Assembly (NCBI GenBank): GCA_002353935.1
Contig: DEKP01000039.1
Span: forward strand, 1-24,319
Length of the DNA stretch: 24,319 bases
DNA from: Ruminococcaceae bacterium UBA2719
Lineage (GTDB): Bacteria; Bacillota; Clostridia; Oscillospirales; Acutalibacteraceae
Reading direction: 5' to 3'
Below are positions 15,602 to 23,612 of this stretch, piece by piece. Under the pieces are notes generated by a model. That model had not been told where the DNA came from and did not search any database. It was given only the letters and a program-made list of their open reading frames with translations. The position numbers and the translations under genes were made by a program. Position 1 is the stretch's first letter, and every line of letters begins with the position of its first letter.

Positions 15602-15991
15602 TCATCCTCCGCACAAAGTGGTAACTACGGAAATCACTTCTTTAAACAGCGGCATAGCAATAATTAGCACAAGTATTTTACCCGCAAGAGAAATATTGTT
15701 AGTAAGTGAATCAAAACCAGCTTCTTTTGTACAATCGCAAGTAAATTCAGTTAAAAAACATATTCCTAAAACTTTTATTAAAATCGTTATATAATCCTTT
15801 GAAATAGCAGCATCAGACAGCAAGTCAGATATCTCTTCAATGTTTAAAACTATATCATTAATTACACTTAGTAATATTAGAATTCCTGTTCCGATTGAAA
15901 TAAACAGTGCGGTTTCCGGATTATATCGCTTTATGACCAATGCAAGAGATATTGAAACTATTGCTATCGCGCACAAAGAAAGTATATTCAT
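15602..15991 (-). CDS. spoIIIAD: Stage III sporulation protein AD
   Basis: Small membrane protein of the SpoIIIA complex with about four hydrophobic segments. Conserved features are VLGICFLTEFTCDCTKEAG followed by SLAGKILVLIIAMPLFKEVI, the family's signature half. The frame opens with TTG at 16003 inside spoIIIAC, which would give 133 residues. The ATG at 15991 comes one base after the spoIIIAC stop and gives 129, closer to the usual 130-133, so I prefer it. The ribosome binding site is weak for both starts, and expression probably depends on coupling to spoIIIAC. Confidence 0.9.
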   Translation of the reverse strand: MNILSLCAIAIVSISLALVIKRYNPETALFISIGTGILILLSVINDIVLNIEEISDLLSDAAISKDYITILIKVLGICFLTEFTCDCTKEAGFDSLTNNISLAGKILVLIIAMPLFKEVISVVTTLCGG

Positions 15992-15992
15992 A

Positions 15993-16187
15993 TCAAAGCC
16001 CAAATGTATTTTTTATAGTTGTAAACAGATCACTTATTTGTGTTATTATCATCATCAAGGCTACGACTAACCCGGCTATAGTGGTAAGTAAAGCCTGTTC
16101 TTCTCTGCCGCTTCTGATTAAGAGTTGATTTAATATTGCTACAATAATACCAATTGCAGCAATTTTAAATATCATATTTACATCCAT
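15993..16187 (-). CDS. spoIIIAC: Stage III sporulation protein AC
   Basis: A 64-residue membrane protein with two hydrophobic helices (about 6-24 and 34-50), separated by the basic loop RSGREEQ. Its length and pattern (MDVNMIFKIAAIGIIVAILN, then GREEQALLTTIAGLVVALMM) are those of SpoIIIAC, which is about 65 residues. Strong ribosome binding site AAGGAAGG upstream. It lies 14 bases after spoIIIAB and 1 base before spoIIIAD. Confidence 0.95.
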   Translation of the reverse strand: MDVNMIFKIAAIGIIVAILNQLLIRSGREEQALLTTIAGLVVALMMIITQISDLFTTIKNTFGL

Positions 16188-16201
16188 AATAATTACCTTC
16201 C

Positions 16202-16669
16202 TTAGATTAACATTAACGATAAAGTCAGCCCAATTGAAAAACCGAATACTCGGTAGATTTTAGACTTTTTATCGATCTCAGTTTGAGCAGCAGTCCTTTG
16301 TTCCTCTAAAAGTTTTATATATAATTTTATGTGATTCATTTGAGACGACACGTCAGATGTGCCTAAAATTGTGCCGAATTCTTTGAGCAATTTTATATCT
16401 TCTTTTTTCAATATAAACTTATATTTGTCGAGCATTTCATTCCATTGAGGCAAAAAAGCCTTTTCTTCATTGAATTTATAATTTGTACCGTTGTCTTCAA
16501 ATATCTCAAACAACGATGAAGATGTATATTCGATTTTTGATAAGGCGGTCTCAAATATTATGATAAAATCTTCAATAGTATTTTTTCTCAAAACCAAACG
16601 TGAAGAAAAACTCTGACCTATAAATCCGGAGCAAAAAACCAAAACAATAGATAAAATCAACTTAAACAT
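16202..16669 (-). CDS. spoIIIAB: Stage III sporulation protein AB
   Basis: A 155-residue protein with a hydrophobic helix at each end (about 3-20 and 141-155) and a helical soluble middle, the layout of SpoIIIAB, which is related to GspF-type membrane proteins and is thought to work with the ATPase SpoIIIAA. The family hallmark LLKEFGTILGTSDVSSQMNH (about 94-113) is clear, followed by the EEQRTAAQTEIDKKSKIYR stretch. It overlaps spoIIIAA by 13 bases and has only a weak ribosome binding site, so it is probably coupled to AA. It is a little shorter than in B. subtilis (171). Confidence 0.94.
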   Translation of the reverse strand: MFKLILSIVLVFCSGFIGQSFSSRLVLRKNTIEDFIIIFETALSKIEYTSSSLFEIFEDNGTNYKFNEEKAFLPQWNEMLDKYKFILKKEDIKLLKEFGTILGTSDVSSQMNHIKLYIKLLEEQRTAAQTEIDKKSKIYRVFGFSIGLTLSLMLI

Positions 16670-17592
16670 ATATCACTAAGCGAATAAACCGCTTTGCACT
16701 TTCCCACGTTTTCTTTGTTGTCAAGAAATACAATTTGAGAAAATGCAGAACTAAGTAATAATTTTTTAGCAAGAGTTTTTAATTTTAGGGACTTTATATC
16801 ATCACAATGCATTGTAGCGATGAATGATACTCCGCTGTTTACTCCCTTTATTACTGCGTCAATATCTCTTTCTTCACCCAGCTCGTCGCATACAATTATA
16901 TCCGGCGCCATACTTCTGACCGCTTGAGTTATAGCGTCTGTTTTAGGATAATTCTCGTATACATCACACAAGCCCATATCGTTTTGGAACACTCCGCTGA
17001 CTGTTGAAGACAACTCATTTCTTTCGTCTATTACAGAAACCTTGTAATCATAAGATAATTTCCGAGCAAGATCTCTGATAATTGTAGTTTTTCCGCTCTT
17101 CGGAGAACCGCATATTAATACGCCTTTATTAACATTGATTTTTTTGATGATTTCATCGCTGCAATTTTTAATTTCTCTGGCTATGCGTATTGATATTGAA
17201 GATATATCTTTGATATTAGATATTTTTTCTTCGTTTATTACCGCTGTTCCGCAAATTCCTGCTCTATGTCCTCCCTTTAGAGTTATAAAACCGTTGTTAA
17301 TCTCTTTTTGGTGCGTATAAACCGAATAATTACAAATGTTCTGAAATACCGAAAACAATGTTTTTTTAGAAGTTTTAAGCATAGGCTGATCCAATATCTT
17401 GTTTGTTGCACAACCGTTTTGAGAAAAATAGTAGCGCTTATCAGGACATTCAATACAAACAGGACGATTGGTACGCAGTATTATTTCCTGCGCTGTACTT
17501 TCAAACTTAGCTTTAGTTTTCATAAGAACAGTCGAAATATCCTGTGTTAATACAGAACACGCACTTTCAAATCTCTTATTTGATAATTCCAT
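16657..17592 (-). CDS. spoIIIAA: Stage III sporulation protein AA, channel ATPase
   Basis: ATPase of the GspE/secretion type that powers the SpoIIIA-SpoIIQ channel from the mother-cell side. The 311 residues carry an N-terminal domain with EIILRTNRPVCI and TLKGGHRAGICGTAV, Walker A GSPKSGKTT (162-170), VSVIDERNE (186-194) and Walker B DIIVCDELGEERD (231-243). The frame is open to 17658, but those 22 extra codons run into the ligA terminator and look noncoding. The ATG at 17592 has AGGCAGGG a few bases upstream and matches the usual length of about 307, so it is chosen. It is the first gene of the operon; a SigE-like promoter lies just ahead. Confidence 0.95.
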   Translation of the reverse strand: MELSNKRFESACSVLTQDISTVLMKTKAKFESTAQEIILRTNRPVCIECPDKRYYFSQNGCATNKILDQPMLKTSKKTLFSVFQNICNYSVYTHQKEINNGFITLKGGHRAGICGTAVINEEKISNIKDISSISIRIAREIKNCSDEIIKKINVNKGVLICGSPKSGKTTIIRDLARKLSYDYKVSVIDERNELSSTVSGVFQNDMGLCDVYENYPKTDAITQAVRSMAPDIIVCDELGEERDIDAVIKGVNSGVSFIATMHCDDIKSLKLKTLAKKLLLSSAFSQIVFLDNKENVGKCKAVYSLSDICLS

Positions 17593-17614
17593 ATATTTCC
17601 CTGCCTTTGTAAAG

Positions 17615-17645
17615 AATATATGAAAGCTTGGACAAAAAAATAACC
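17615..17645 (-). promoter_or_regulatory. Possible SigE promoter of spoIIIA
   Basis: On the minus strand CATATATT (17615-17622) resembles the SigE -10 element (CATACAAT-like). 15 bases upstream GGTTATTT (17638-17645) weakly resembles its -35. The expected start would leave a leader of about 15 bases before the spoIIIAA ribosome binding site. The -35 lies within the T run and stem edge of the ligA terminator. Known spoIIIA promoters depend on SigE, which supports the call; the -35 match is poor. Confidence 0.45.
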
Positions 17646-17666
17646 CCTGTATTTTCATACAGGGGT
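17634..17666 (-). terminator. Terminator of ligA
   Basis: On the minus strand ACCCCTGTAT pairs perfectly with ATACAGGGGT around a GAAA tetraloop (stem 17643-17666), followed by TA and seven T. It lies 14 bases after the ligA stop and separates ligA from the spoIIIA operon. Confidence 0.95.
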
Positions 17667-17680
17667 AAAAATTCAGGTGT

Positions 17681-19666
17681 TTACTTGTTATTTATCATAT
17701 TTAAAAATTCTTCTTCGCTGATAACCTTGACGCCTAATTTGATCGCCTTAGTAAGCTTTGAACCAGCTTCTTCTCCCGCCAGAACATAATCTGTCTTTTT
17801 GGATACAGAAGAAGATGTTTTCCCTCCGTTTTGTTCAATAATAGCCGAGGCTTCATTTCTTGTAAATTGTGATAGTGTGCCTGTCAAAACAAAGGTTTTA
17901 TTATTAAAAATACCACTATTTTTTTTAGAAATCAGCGGGCTCATTTTTACGCCTAAATCTTTTAATTCATCTATTAATTTTTGCGTCTGAGCAAGTGAAA
18001 AATAATCTACAACCGACTTTGCCATAATATCACCAAAGCCGTCTATAGTGCTGATTTCATCTAAACCGGCGCTTATAATACTATCTATAGAAAGAAAATG
18101 CTCACATAATATTTTTGCGGCTTTTTGACCTATATGCCTTATTCCCAAAGCATATATAATACGATAAATTTCGGCCTCTTTAGATTTTTCAATAGCATTA
18201 ATCAAATTAATTGCCGATTTTTCACCCATTCTTTCGAGCTGTTCTATATCTTGAGCTTTAAGCCTGTATAGATCTGAAAAAGAATTAATAAGTTTCTTTG
18301 AAACCAGTTGTTCCAATACCGCAGGTCCCAAACCGTCTATATCCATAGCGTCTCGCGAAGAAAAGTGTATTAAGTGTCTTAAAAGTTGTGCGGGACAATC
18401 GGTGTTAGTGCATCTAAATACCGCTTCCCCTTCTTCTTTTATAACTTTTGACCCGCACGACGGACAGATTTTTGGAAATACAAAAGGTTTTGTATCAATC
18501 CCTCGCTTAGACAAAGACAGAACTTCTGGGATAATCTCGCCTGCTTTACGAATTTTCACATAATCTCCGATATGAATATCTCGTTCTTTTATAAAATCTT
18601 CATTATGAAGCACCGCTCTACTGACTGTTGTTCCTGCTAATAAAACAGGTTCAAAAATTCCAACCGGAGTTAAAGCTCCTGTCCTGCCGACATTTATCTC
18701 TATATTCAAAAGTTTTGTTTCTTTCTCCTCGGGAGGATATTTATAAGCTTCTGCCCATTTAGGAAACTTAGAGGTGCTACCAAGTAATTTCCGCTGTTCC
18801 AAATCATTTACTTTAACAACAGCTCCATCAATATCACATGGCAAATCTCCTCTGCGTTTATCAATTCTCTCTATCTCTTTTAAAACATCTTCAATATTAT
18901 CAAACGTATTATAAAAAGCTGTAGGAAAACCAAGAGCTTTCAAATAATCTAAAGATTCTTTATGTGTTTTGAAATTTTTTCCATTTACTCGTTGAATGTT
19001 AAAAATGAAAATATCAAGGTTACGCTTTTCAGTAATTTTTGAATCTTTCTGCCTCAATGAACCCGCTGCCGCATTGCGCGGATTTTTAAAAGCTTTTTGA
19101 TTATTGTTTTCCTGTTCTTCAACTATTTTTTCGAAGTTTGCCACAGACATATAAACTTCGCCTCTGACTTCTAAAAACTCAGGAGCGTTTTTTAATCTTT
19201 TAGGCAACGATTTTATCGTAAGCAAATTATCTGTTACATCTTCTCCAACGCTGCCGTCGCCTCTGGTTGAGCCGCGCACAAAAACTCCGTTTTGATATTC
19301 TACCGACACCGATAAACCATCAAATTTTGGCTCAACAACATATTGAACCTCAGGTATTACTTCTCTGACTTTTCTGTCAAAATCGCGAAGTTCATCATCG
19401 GAAAAAGAATCATGCAGACTTTCCATAACAACAGTATGAACAACCGGAGAAAACTTCTCACCTTTTTCTCCTCCTACCCTTTGAGTAGGAGAAGAAGTTG
19501 TAATTAACTGCGGATATTCTTCTTCAATGTTTTCCAGTTCGCGTAAGAGCATATCATACTCATAATCGGAAATTTCAGGTGAATCAAGATTATAATATCG
19601 ATTATTATGATAATTAATTTCTTGTGTAAGTTGCTGTGCTCTGATTTTAGCTTCTTCAAAATTCAT
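17681..19666 (-). CDS. ligA: NAD-dependent DNA ligase LigA
   Basis: Seals nicks in DNA during replication and repair, using NAD+ to form a ligase-AMP intermediate. The 661 residues match the family (about 670). The adenylation domain has the catalytic lysine K114 in EPKFDGLS, and upstream YYNLDSPEISDYEYDML typical of the NAD-binding Ia region. The OB-fold contains NVGRTGALTPVGIFEPV. A four-Cys zinc finger CPSCGSK...CTNTDCPAQ lies near 400-425, followed by helix-hairpin-helix repeats (for example LGIRHIGQKAAKIL) and a C-terminal BRCT domain (about 585-661, FVLTGTLSQFTRNEA). GAAAGTGAT precedes the ATG. It follows the HD-hydrolase gene by 6 bases. pcrA, its frequent neighbour elsewhere, is not present here. 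Confidence 0.98.
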   Translation of the reverse strand: MNFEEAKIRAQQLTQEINYHNNRYYNLDSPEISDYEYDMLLRELENIEEEYPQLITTSSPTQRVGGEKGEKFSPVVHTVVMESLHDSFSDDELRDFDRKVREVIPEVQYVVEPKFDGLSVSVEYQNGVFVRGSTRGDGSVGEDVTDNLLTIKSLPKRLKNAPEFLEVRGEVYMSVANFEKIVEEQENNNQKAFKNPRNAAAGSLRQKDSKITEKRNLDIFIFNIQRVNGKNFKTHKESLDYLKALGFPTAFYNTFDNIEDVLKEIERIDKRRGDLPCDIDGAVVKVNDLEQRKLLGSTSKFPKWAEAYKYPPEEKETKLLNIEINVGRTGALTPVGIFEPVLLAGTTVSRAVLHNEDFIKERDIHIGDYVKIRKAGEIIPEVLSLSKRGIDTKPFVFPKICPSCGSKVIKEEGEAVFRCTNTDCPAQLLRHLIHFSSRDAMDIDGLGPAVLEQLVSKKLINSFSDLYRLKAQDIEQLERMGEKSAINLINAIEKSKEAEIYRIIYALGIRHIGQKAAKILCEHFLSIDSIISAGLDEISTIDGFGDIMAKSVVDYFSLAQTQKLIDELKDLGVKMSPLISKKNSGIFNNKTFVLTGTLSQFTRNEASAIIEQNGGKTSSSVSKKTDYVLAGEEAGSKLTKAIKLGVKVISEEEFLNMINNK

Positions 19667-19672
19667 ATTTAA

Positions 19673-20251
19673 TCACTTTCTAATGTTTGATGTACCTTTT
19701 TCACGCAAATATGTACTCTCTAAATCAGCCAAATGCAACTTAACTGCAAGCGGATATTTATCGTAGGCTTGGCTAATTGAATAGCCGCCGCCATCATCAA
19801 ATCCTCCCATGTGCCATCTGATTGCCATAGCTTCATCTATTTTTAATCTCATAAATCTCTCAATCAAAAAAACCGACTTTTCTCCGTGACCGTAAGGAAA
19901 ACTGTCTTCTATTGTATAATAAGGCACCTTTTCCCACTGACCTGTTTCTTCATTTTTTACGTTTCTTGTCGATGTTTTGTAAAACTGTGCCTTACATAAA
20001 TCATGCAAAAGCGCACATATGGCAAAGCTTTCAATATTATCAGATGTTTCATCAAAATGTTTTTCCATTAGAGTATTAAAAACACTGACCGAGTGCATTA
20101 CAAGCCCAGATTCACACGCGCAATGGAATTTTGTGCTTGCAGGAGCGGTAAAAAAATCTGTTTTTAATATCCACTCAAGAAGTTTGTCTGAACCTTGCCT
20201 TGAAATATTTTCTTTATAAATACCAATAAATTCATCTTTTATATTATTCAT
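19673..20251 (-). CDS. HD-domain phosphohydrolase family protein
   Basis: A 192-residue cytosolic protein with HD-superfamily metal-binding residues: H53 in LVMHSVSV, the HD pair 83-84 in ALLHDLCK, H122 in GHGEKS, H147 in RWHMGG and probably D176 in LHLADLES. This five-point pattern fits a metal-dependent phosphohydrolase acting on nucleotides or phosphate esters, but the substrate cannot be read from the sequence; similar proteins are annotated only as HD hydrolases. The frame opens with a GTG at 20263 overlapping the previous stop. However, GAGG lies between that GTG and an ATG at 20251 with ideal spacing, so the ATG is chosen. Cotranscribed with the UPF0340 gene and ligA. Confidence 0.85.
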   Translation of the reverse strand: MNNIKDEFIGIYKENISRQGSDKLLEWILKTDFFTAPASTKFHCACESGLVMHSVSVFNTLMEKHFDETSDNIESFAICALLHDLCKAQFYKTSTRNVKNEETGQWEKVPYYTIEDSFPYGHGEKSVFLIERFMRLKIDEAMAIRWHMGGFDDGGGYSISQAYDKYPLAVKLHLADLESTYLREKGTSNIRK

Positions 20252-20259
20252 TTTAGACC

Positions 20260-20811
20260 TCACAACAGTTCGGGATTATATACAGCTCTTTCTCCGCCAA
20301 TATATTTTGCCCTGGTTCTGGCAGAAGATACAAAAGCGTTTCCTATTTTTTTAGTAGGCAGCCACAATGGTACCGCAGTCTCTTTTAAATGCATACCAAT
20401 CAAGGTTCCGCCTATATCAATGCCTGCATCTGCTTTTATATGTTCTACAAGTACGGGATCTTTCATCAAAGAATATGCAACTGTAGCGCTGCTTCCTCCT
20501 GCCTTTGGTTGCGGAACAGCGTTAACCGGCTGCAAATTAAGTTTTTCAGCAAGCTCGCGCTCAATCACTAAAGCTCTATTTAAATGTTCACAGCACTGTG
20601 CAGCAAGATACATTCCTTTTTGACAAAGAGTATCATAAAATCCGCTGTATAAAGCTTTTGCTATATCCAAATTAGATTGTGTGCCCATTCTTCCTCCGCT
20701 GATTTCGCTGGTGGAACATCCCAAAACAATAATAGAATTTTTCTTAAGCTTAGCCGCATCTATCAGTTGAACAAAAGCGTCATGCGCTTGATTTTTTATT
20801 TCTTCATACAT
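20260..20811 (-). CDS. UPF0340 / TIGR01440 family protein
   Basis: A 183-residue conserved Firmicutes protein of unknown function, the family of B. subtilis YwlG. Recognisable stretches are IIVLGCSTSEISGGRMGTQS, QCCEHLNRALVIERE, VPQPKAGGSSATVAY, DAGIDIGGTLIGMHLKETAVP and SARTRAKYIGGERAVYN. Together they suggest an alpha/beta fold with a conserved Cys/Ser-rich site, but no reaction is established. The frame is open to 20847, but that ATG lies inside the palindromic terminator of the ispH-rpsA gene. The ATG at 20811 has AGGTGAT just upstream and gives the usual length. It ends 8 bases before the HD-hydrolase start. In other genomes this family is often next to ribose-phosphate or glyA genes; that context is not seen here. 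Confidence 0.88.
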   Translation of the reverse strand: MYEEIKNQAHDAFVQLIDAAKLKKNSIIVLGCSTSEISGGRMGTQSNLDIAKALYSGFYDTLCQKGMYLAAQCCEHLNRALVIERELAEKLNLQPVNAVPQPKAGGSSATVAYSLMKDPVLVEHIKADAGIDIGGTLIGMHLKETAVPLWLPTKKIGNAFVSSARTRAKYIGGERAVYNPELL

Positions 20812-20835
20812 ATTTATCACCTGCTTATAAACTTT

Positions 20836-20861
20836 AAGAAAGGGCATCCTTAAGGATGCCC
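20836..20861 (-). terminator. Terminator of cmk-plsC-ispH/rpsA
   Basis: A perfect palindrome GGGCATCCTTAAGGATGCCC (20842-20861) followed on the minus strand by TTTCTT. It lies 50 bases after the rpsA stop and only 24 bases before the next start codon on the same strand. Confidence 0.88.
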
Positions 20862-20910
20862 AAAATCTTAAAAATTATTATTTATCTCCTTGAGAATCGG
20901 CATCCGTTGA

Positions 20911-23019
20911 TTATTCCGATATACTGTCATCAGATTCGGCTTCTTCTGAAGCGATTGCTTCAACGGCTTGATCATCAGATTCTTCAACTTCGGATTTTTG
21001 ATCTGAAACAACCTCTTCTTGTACACTGTCAACCTCTTGATTAGCATCTTCTTGTGCTTCAGATACAGCATCTTCATCAGTTTCGGGATCCAATAAAGCG
21101 CGAATAGAAAGACTAACTCTCTTGTTTTCAAAATCAATAGCTATAATTTTAACAGTAACAGTATCTCCGATCTTTAATTCATCGCTCGGCTTTTCTATTC
21201 TTTTATTAGAAATTTGTGATATATGAATTAAGCCGTCAATTCCCGGAATAATGTTAGCAAAAGCACCAAAAGCTGTAAGCCCTACGATTTTTGCCTCTAC
21301 AACTGTTCCAACCGGATACTGCTCTTTTAAGATAAGCCAAGGATTATCCTCAGTTTTCTTATATCCTAAAGAAATTTTCTTTGTTTCTTCGTTGATATCT
21401 TTTATATAAACTTCAACTGTATCTCCAACTTTTACAACTTCGCTTGGATGTTTAAGTCTAAGCCATGAAAGCTCAGATATATGAATCATACCCGAAACTC
21501 CGTCTAAGTCAACAAAAGCACCATACGGAGTCAGAGTTTTTACAACACCTTTATATGTTTTTCCGATTTCACAGGAATCCCAAAACGCTGCTTGTTTCTT
21601 CTCTTGTTCATCTCTTAAAACGCTCTTGATAGAACCGATAATTTTCTTTCTTCTTCCGCGTTGTGAGAACTCAATAATGCGGAAAGATACCTCTTTATCT
21701 TTCAAATCTTCTAGGTTTTCATCGCGATTTATTGTTGCCTGAGAGGCAGGAATAAATACCCTTATTCCGTTGGATACTACAATTATACCGCCGTTAATAA
21801 CCTCGGCTACTTTGCTCTTGAGAACTTCCTTTGTTTCGTTAGCCTTTTCTAATATCTCATAGCCTTTCATTGCATCAACTCTCTTTTTAGAGAGCATAAT
21901 TGTGCCTTCCTGGTCATTGGTCTTCATGATAAGAAGCTCGAGTCTGTCGCCGACTTTAACAACTTCTTCAGGGGATGCAATCGGAGCAGCAGAAAGCTCT
22001 TCAATCGGTATAAATCCTGTCTGTTTTCTGCCATCAACTTCAACATAGACTTCATTTGGCGCAATGCTGGCAACAGTTCCCATGACCCTTTCATTTGTAT
22101 TTAAACTTTTCAGAGATTCTTCAAGCATCTCCTCAAAATTTTCGTTTTCGTTTACGCTGGATTTGATTTCTTCATTCATTTTATCCAGTACCTCCTTTAT
22201 TATCCTCGAGGGTGTAGATGCCCCCGCCGTTATGCCTATCTTAGAAAAACCACTTACAAAATCCAAGTCCAAATCATCAGCCGTTTCAATCATAATAGTA
22301 TTTTTACAGTTCCTAATACAAATATCGTAAAGCTTATTTGTATTAGAACTGTTACGATCGCCTATAACAATCATACAGTCTGATTTTTTTGACAAAGTAT
22401 CTGCCTGCGCTTGTCTCTTCGATGTAGCATTACATATTGTATCAAAAATTTCAGCGTTTGTATATAGTTTTTTTATAATTTTTAAACATTTTTTCCATAT
22501 ATATTCGTCAAATGTTGTTTGTGCTACAACACAAACGCCGGTATTTTTCTTTTTCTGAATTATTCCTATTACTTTTTCTAAATCATCTTCGTTATTAAAT
22601 GTATAACATTCATTTTTGCAAAAGCCTATTATACCCTTAACCTCAGGGTGTTTAGAATCTCCGGCTATCAACACCACTTTTCCTTCACTGCTTTTTTTAT
22701 CGACAATATTGTGGATTTTTGAAACAAAAGGACAGGTGGCGTCGATAATCTCAACTTTCATTTCAGTAAGTTTGTCATATACAGTTTTTGCTACTCCGTG
22801 GGAACGAATGATAACAGTAGAAAATCTATCAGCCTCACAAACATTAGCAATTGAAGCAACTCCTAATGAATGAAGTTCTTTAACAATTTCTTTATTATGA
22901 ATAATCGGACCCAATGTACAGCCGTTATTTGTTTTTTCAGCTAAATCATAAGCAATATTTACAGCTCTGTTTACGCCGAAACAAAAACCCGCAGTATCGG
23001 CAACAGTTATTCTTTTCAA
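20911..23019 (-). CDS. ispH: Fusion: IspH (HMBPP reductase) and 30S ribosomal protein S1
   Basis: A 702-residue bifunctional protein. Residues 1 to about 283 are IspH, the [4Fe-4S] enzyme making IPP and DMAPP in the last step of the MEP isoprenoid pathway. The three cluster cysteines are C13 (GFCFGV), C96 (DATCPFV) and C196 (TICNATSKRQ); active-site H41, H74 and H124-x-E126 are also present. After an acidic linker (284-308), four S1 RNA-binding domains follow at about 310-380, 400-470, 486-556 and 570-642, the last two being the most canonical (GMIHISEL, GLIHISQI). An acidic tail closes the protein. This fusion is known in many Clostridia; S1 binds mRNA on the ribosome. The start overlaps the plsC stop by 4 bases. 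Beyond the TAA stop the frame continues for ten hydrophilic codons to tandem TAA stops, suggesting a recent loss of the tail end. Confidence 0.96.
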   Translation of the reverse strand: MKRITVADTAGFCFGVNRAVNIAYDLAEKTNNGCTLGPIIHNKEIVKELHSLGVASIANVCEADRFSTVIIRSHGVAKTVYDKLTEMKVEIIDATCPFVSKIHNIVDKKSSEGKVVLIAGDSKHPEVKGIIGFCKNECYTFNNEDDLEKVIGIIQKKKNTGVCVVAQTTFDEYIWKKCLKIIKKLYTNAEIFDTICNATSKRQAQADTLSKKSDCMIVIGDRNSSNTNKLYDICIRNCKNTIMIETADDLDLDFVSGFSKIGITAGASTPSRIIKEVLDKMNEEIKSSVNENENFEEMLEESLKSLNTNERVMGTVASIAPNEVYVEVDGRKQTGFIPIEELSAAPIASPEEVVKVGDRLELLIMKTNDQEGTIMLSKKRVDAMKGYEILEKANETKEVLKSKVAEVINGGIIVVSNGIRVFIPASQATINRDENLEDLKDKEVSFRIIEFSQRGRRKKIIGSIKSVLRDEQEKKQAAFWDSCEIGKTYKGVVKTLTPYGAFVDLDGVSGMIHISELSWLRLKHPSEVVKVGDTVEVYIKDINEETKKISLGYKKTEDNPWLILKEQYPVGTVVEAKIVGLTAFGAFANIIPGIDGLIHISQISNKRIEKPSDELKIGDTVTVKIIAIDFENKRVSLSIRALLDPETDEDAVSEAQEDANQEVDSVQEEVVSDQKSEVEESDDQAVEAIASEEAESDDSISE

Positions 23020-23612
23020 TTTATATCCTGCTCTCTTAATGATTTTATATTATCCATAATAATTCTTGTCGCTTCTCTAAGCTCTTTTGATGCTCCTGTT
23101 TTAAGTCCCATATCATATAAAGAAAGAGGTTCACCAAAATGAACAATTTTGAAAAAGCCTTTTTTGGTTATACAAACAGGTATTACAGGTGTTTTTGAAT
23201 TATATGCTATTAGTGAAACCCCGTTTTTAGGCGGCAAAAATTTTCCGTCTTTCGATCTGGTGCCTTCTATAAAAATCCCCATTAAATTTTCGTTTTGCAA
23301 AATTTGTTCAAAATGTTTAATAGATGATATATCGCTTCTGCCTCTTGCAATAGGAAAGCAGCCCATAGAACGCAAAAAACCACCCAAAAGTTTATTGTCA
23401 AACAACTCTGCTTTGGCCATAAAAAATATTTGTCTTCTTTGACCGATTATCATATACAACGGATCCATTCCCGAGATATGATTTGAAGCTAAAATATAGG
23501 CTCCTTTCTCAGGAATATTCTTTTTATTGATAAATTTAACTCTACACAGAAATGTCACCAAAGGTCCGAATAGTACTCTTAAAAAATGATAAAATCTGCT
23601 GTTTTTTGTCAT
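23016..23612 (-). CDS. plsC: 1-acyl-sn-glycerol-3-phosphate acyltransferase (PlsC family)
   Basis: Adds the second acyl chain to lysophosphatidic acid to make phosphatidic acid at the inner face of the membrane. The 198 residues carry the acyltransferase motifs NHISGMD (H45-x4-D50), the GRSDISS region (91-97), FIEGTRS (114-120) and TPVIPVCI (141-148). A hydrophobic N-terminal segment (about 9-23) fits membrane association. Clear ribosome binding site GAAGGAG. It overlaps cmk and the ispH-rpsA gene by 4 bases on either side (ATGA), so the three are translationally coupled; this cmk-plsC-ispH/rpsA order is usual in Clostridia. Confidence 0.93.
   Translation of the reverse strand: MTKNSRFYHFLRVLFGPLVTFLCRVKFINKKNIPEKGAYILASNHISGMDPLYMIIGQRRQIFFMAKAELFDNKLLGGFLRSMGCFPIARGRSDISSIKHFEQILQNENLMGIFIEGTRSKDGKFLPPKNGVSLIAYNSKTPVIPVCITKKGFFKIVHFGEPLSLYDMGLKTGASKELREATRIIMDNIKSLREQDIN

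Noticed and set aside
20862..20896. AAGGAG-like site after the rpsA stop as evidence for a small gene
   Set aside because: No start codon follows at a usable distance, and tandem TAA stops follow in the rpsA frame.
20868..21137. 89-residue Lys/Leu-rich open frame at the 3' end of ispH-rpsA
   Set aside because: It is a shifted frame of the repetitive acidic tail (GAA/GAT codons read as Lys/Leu), not a gene.
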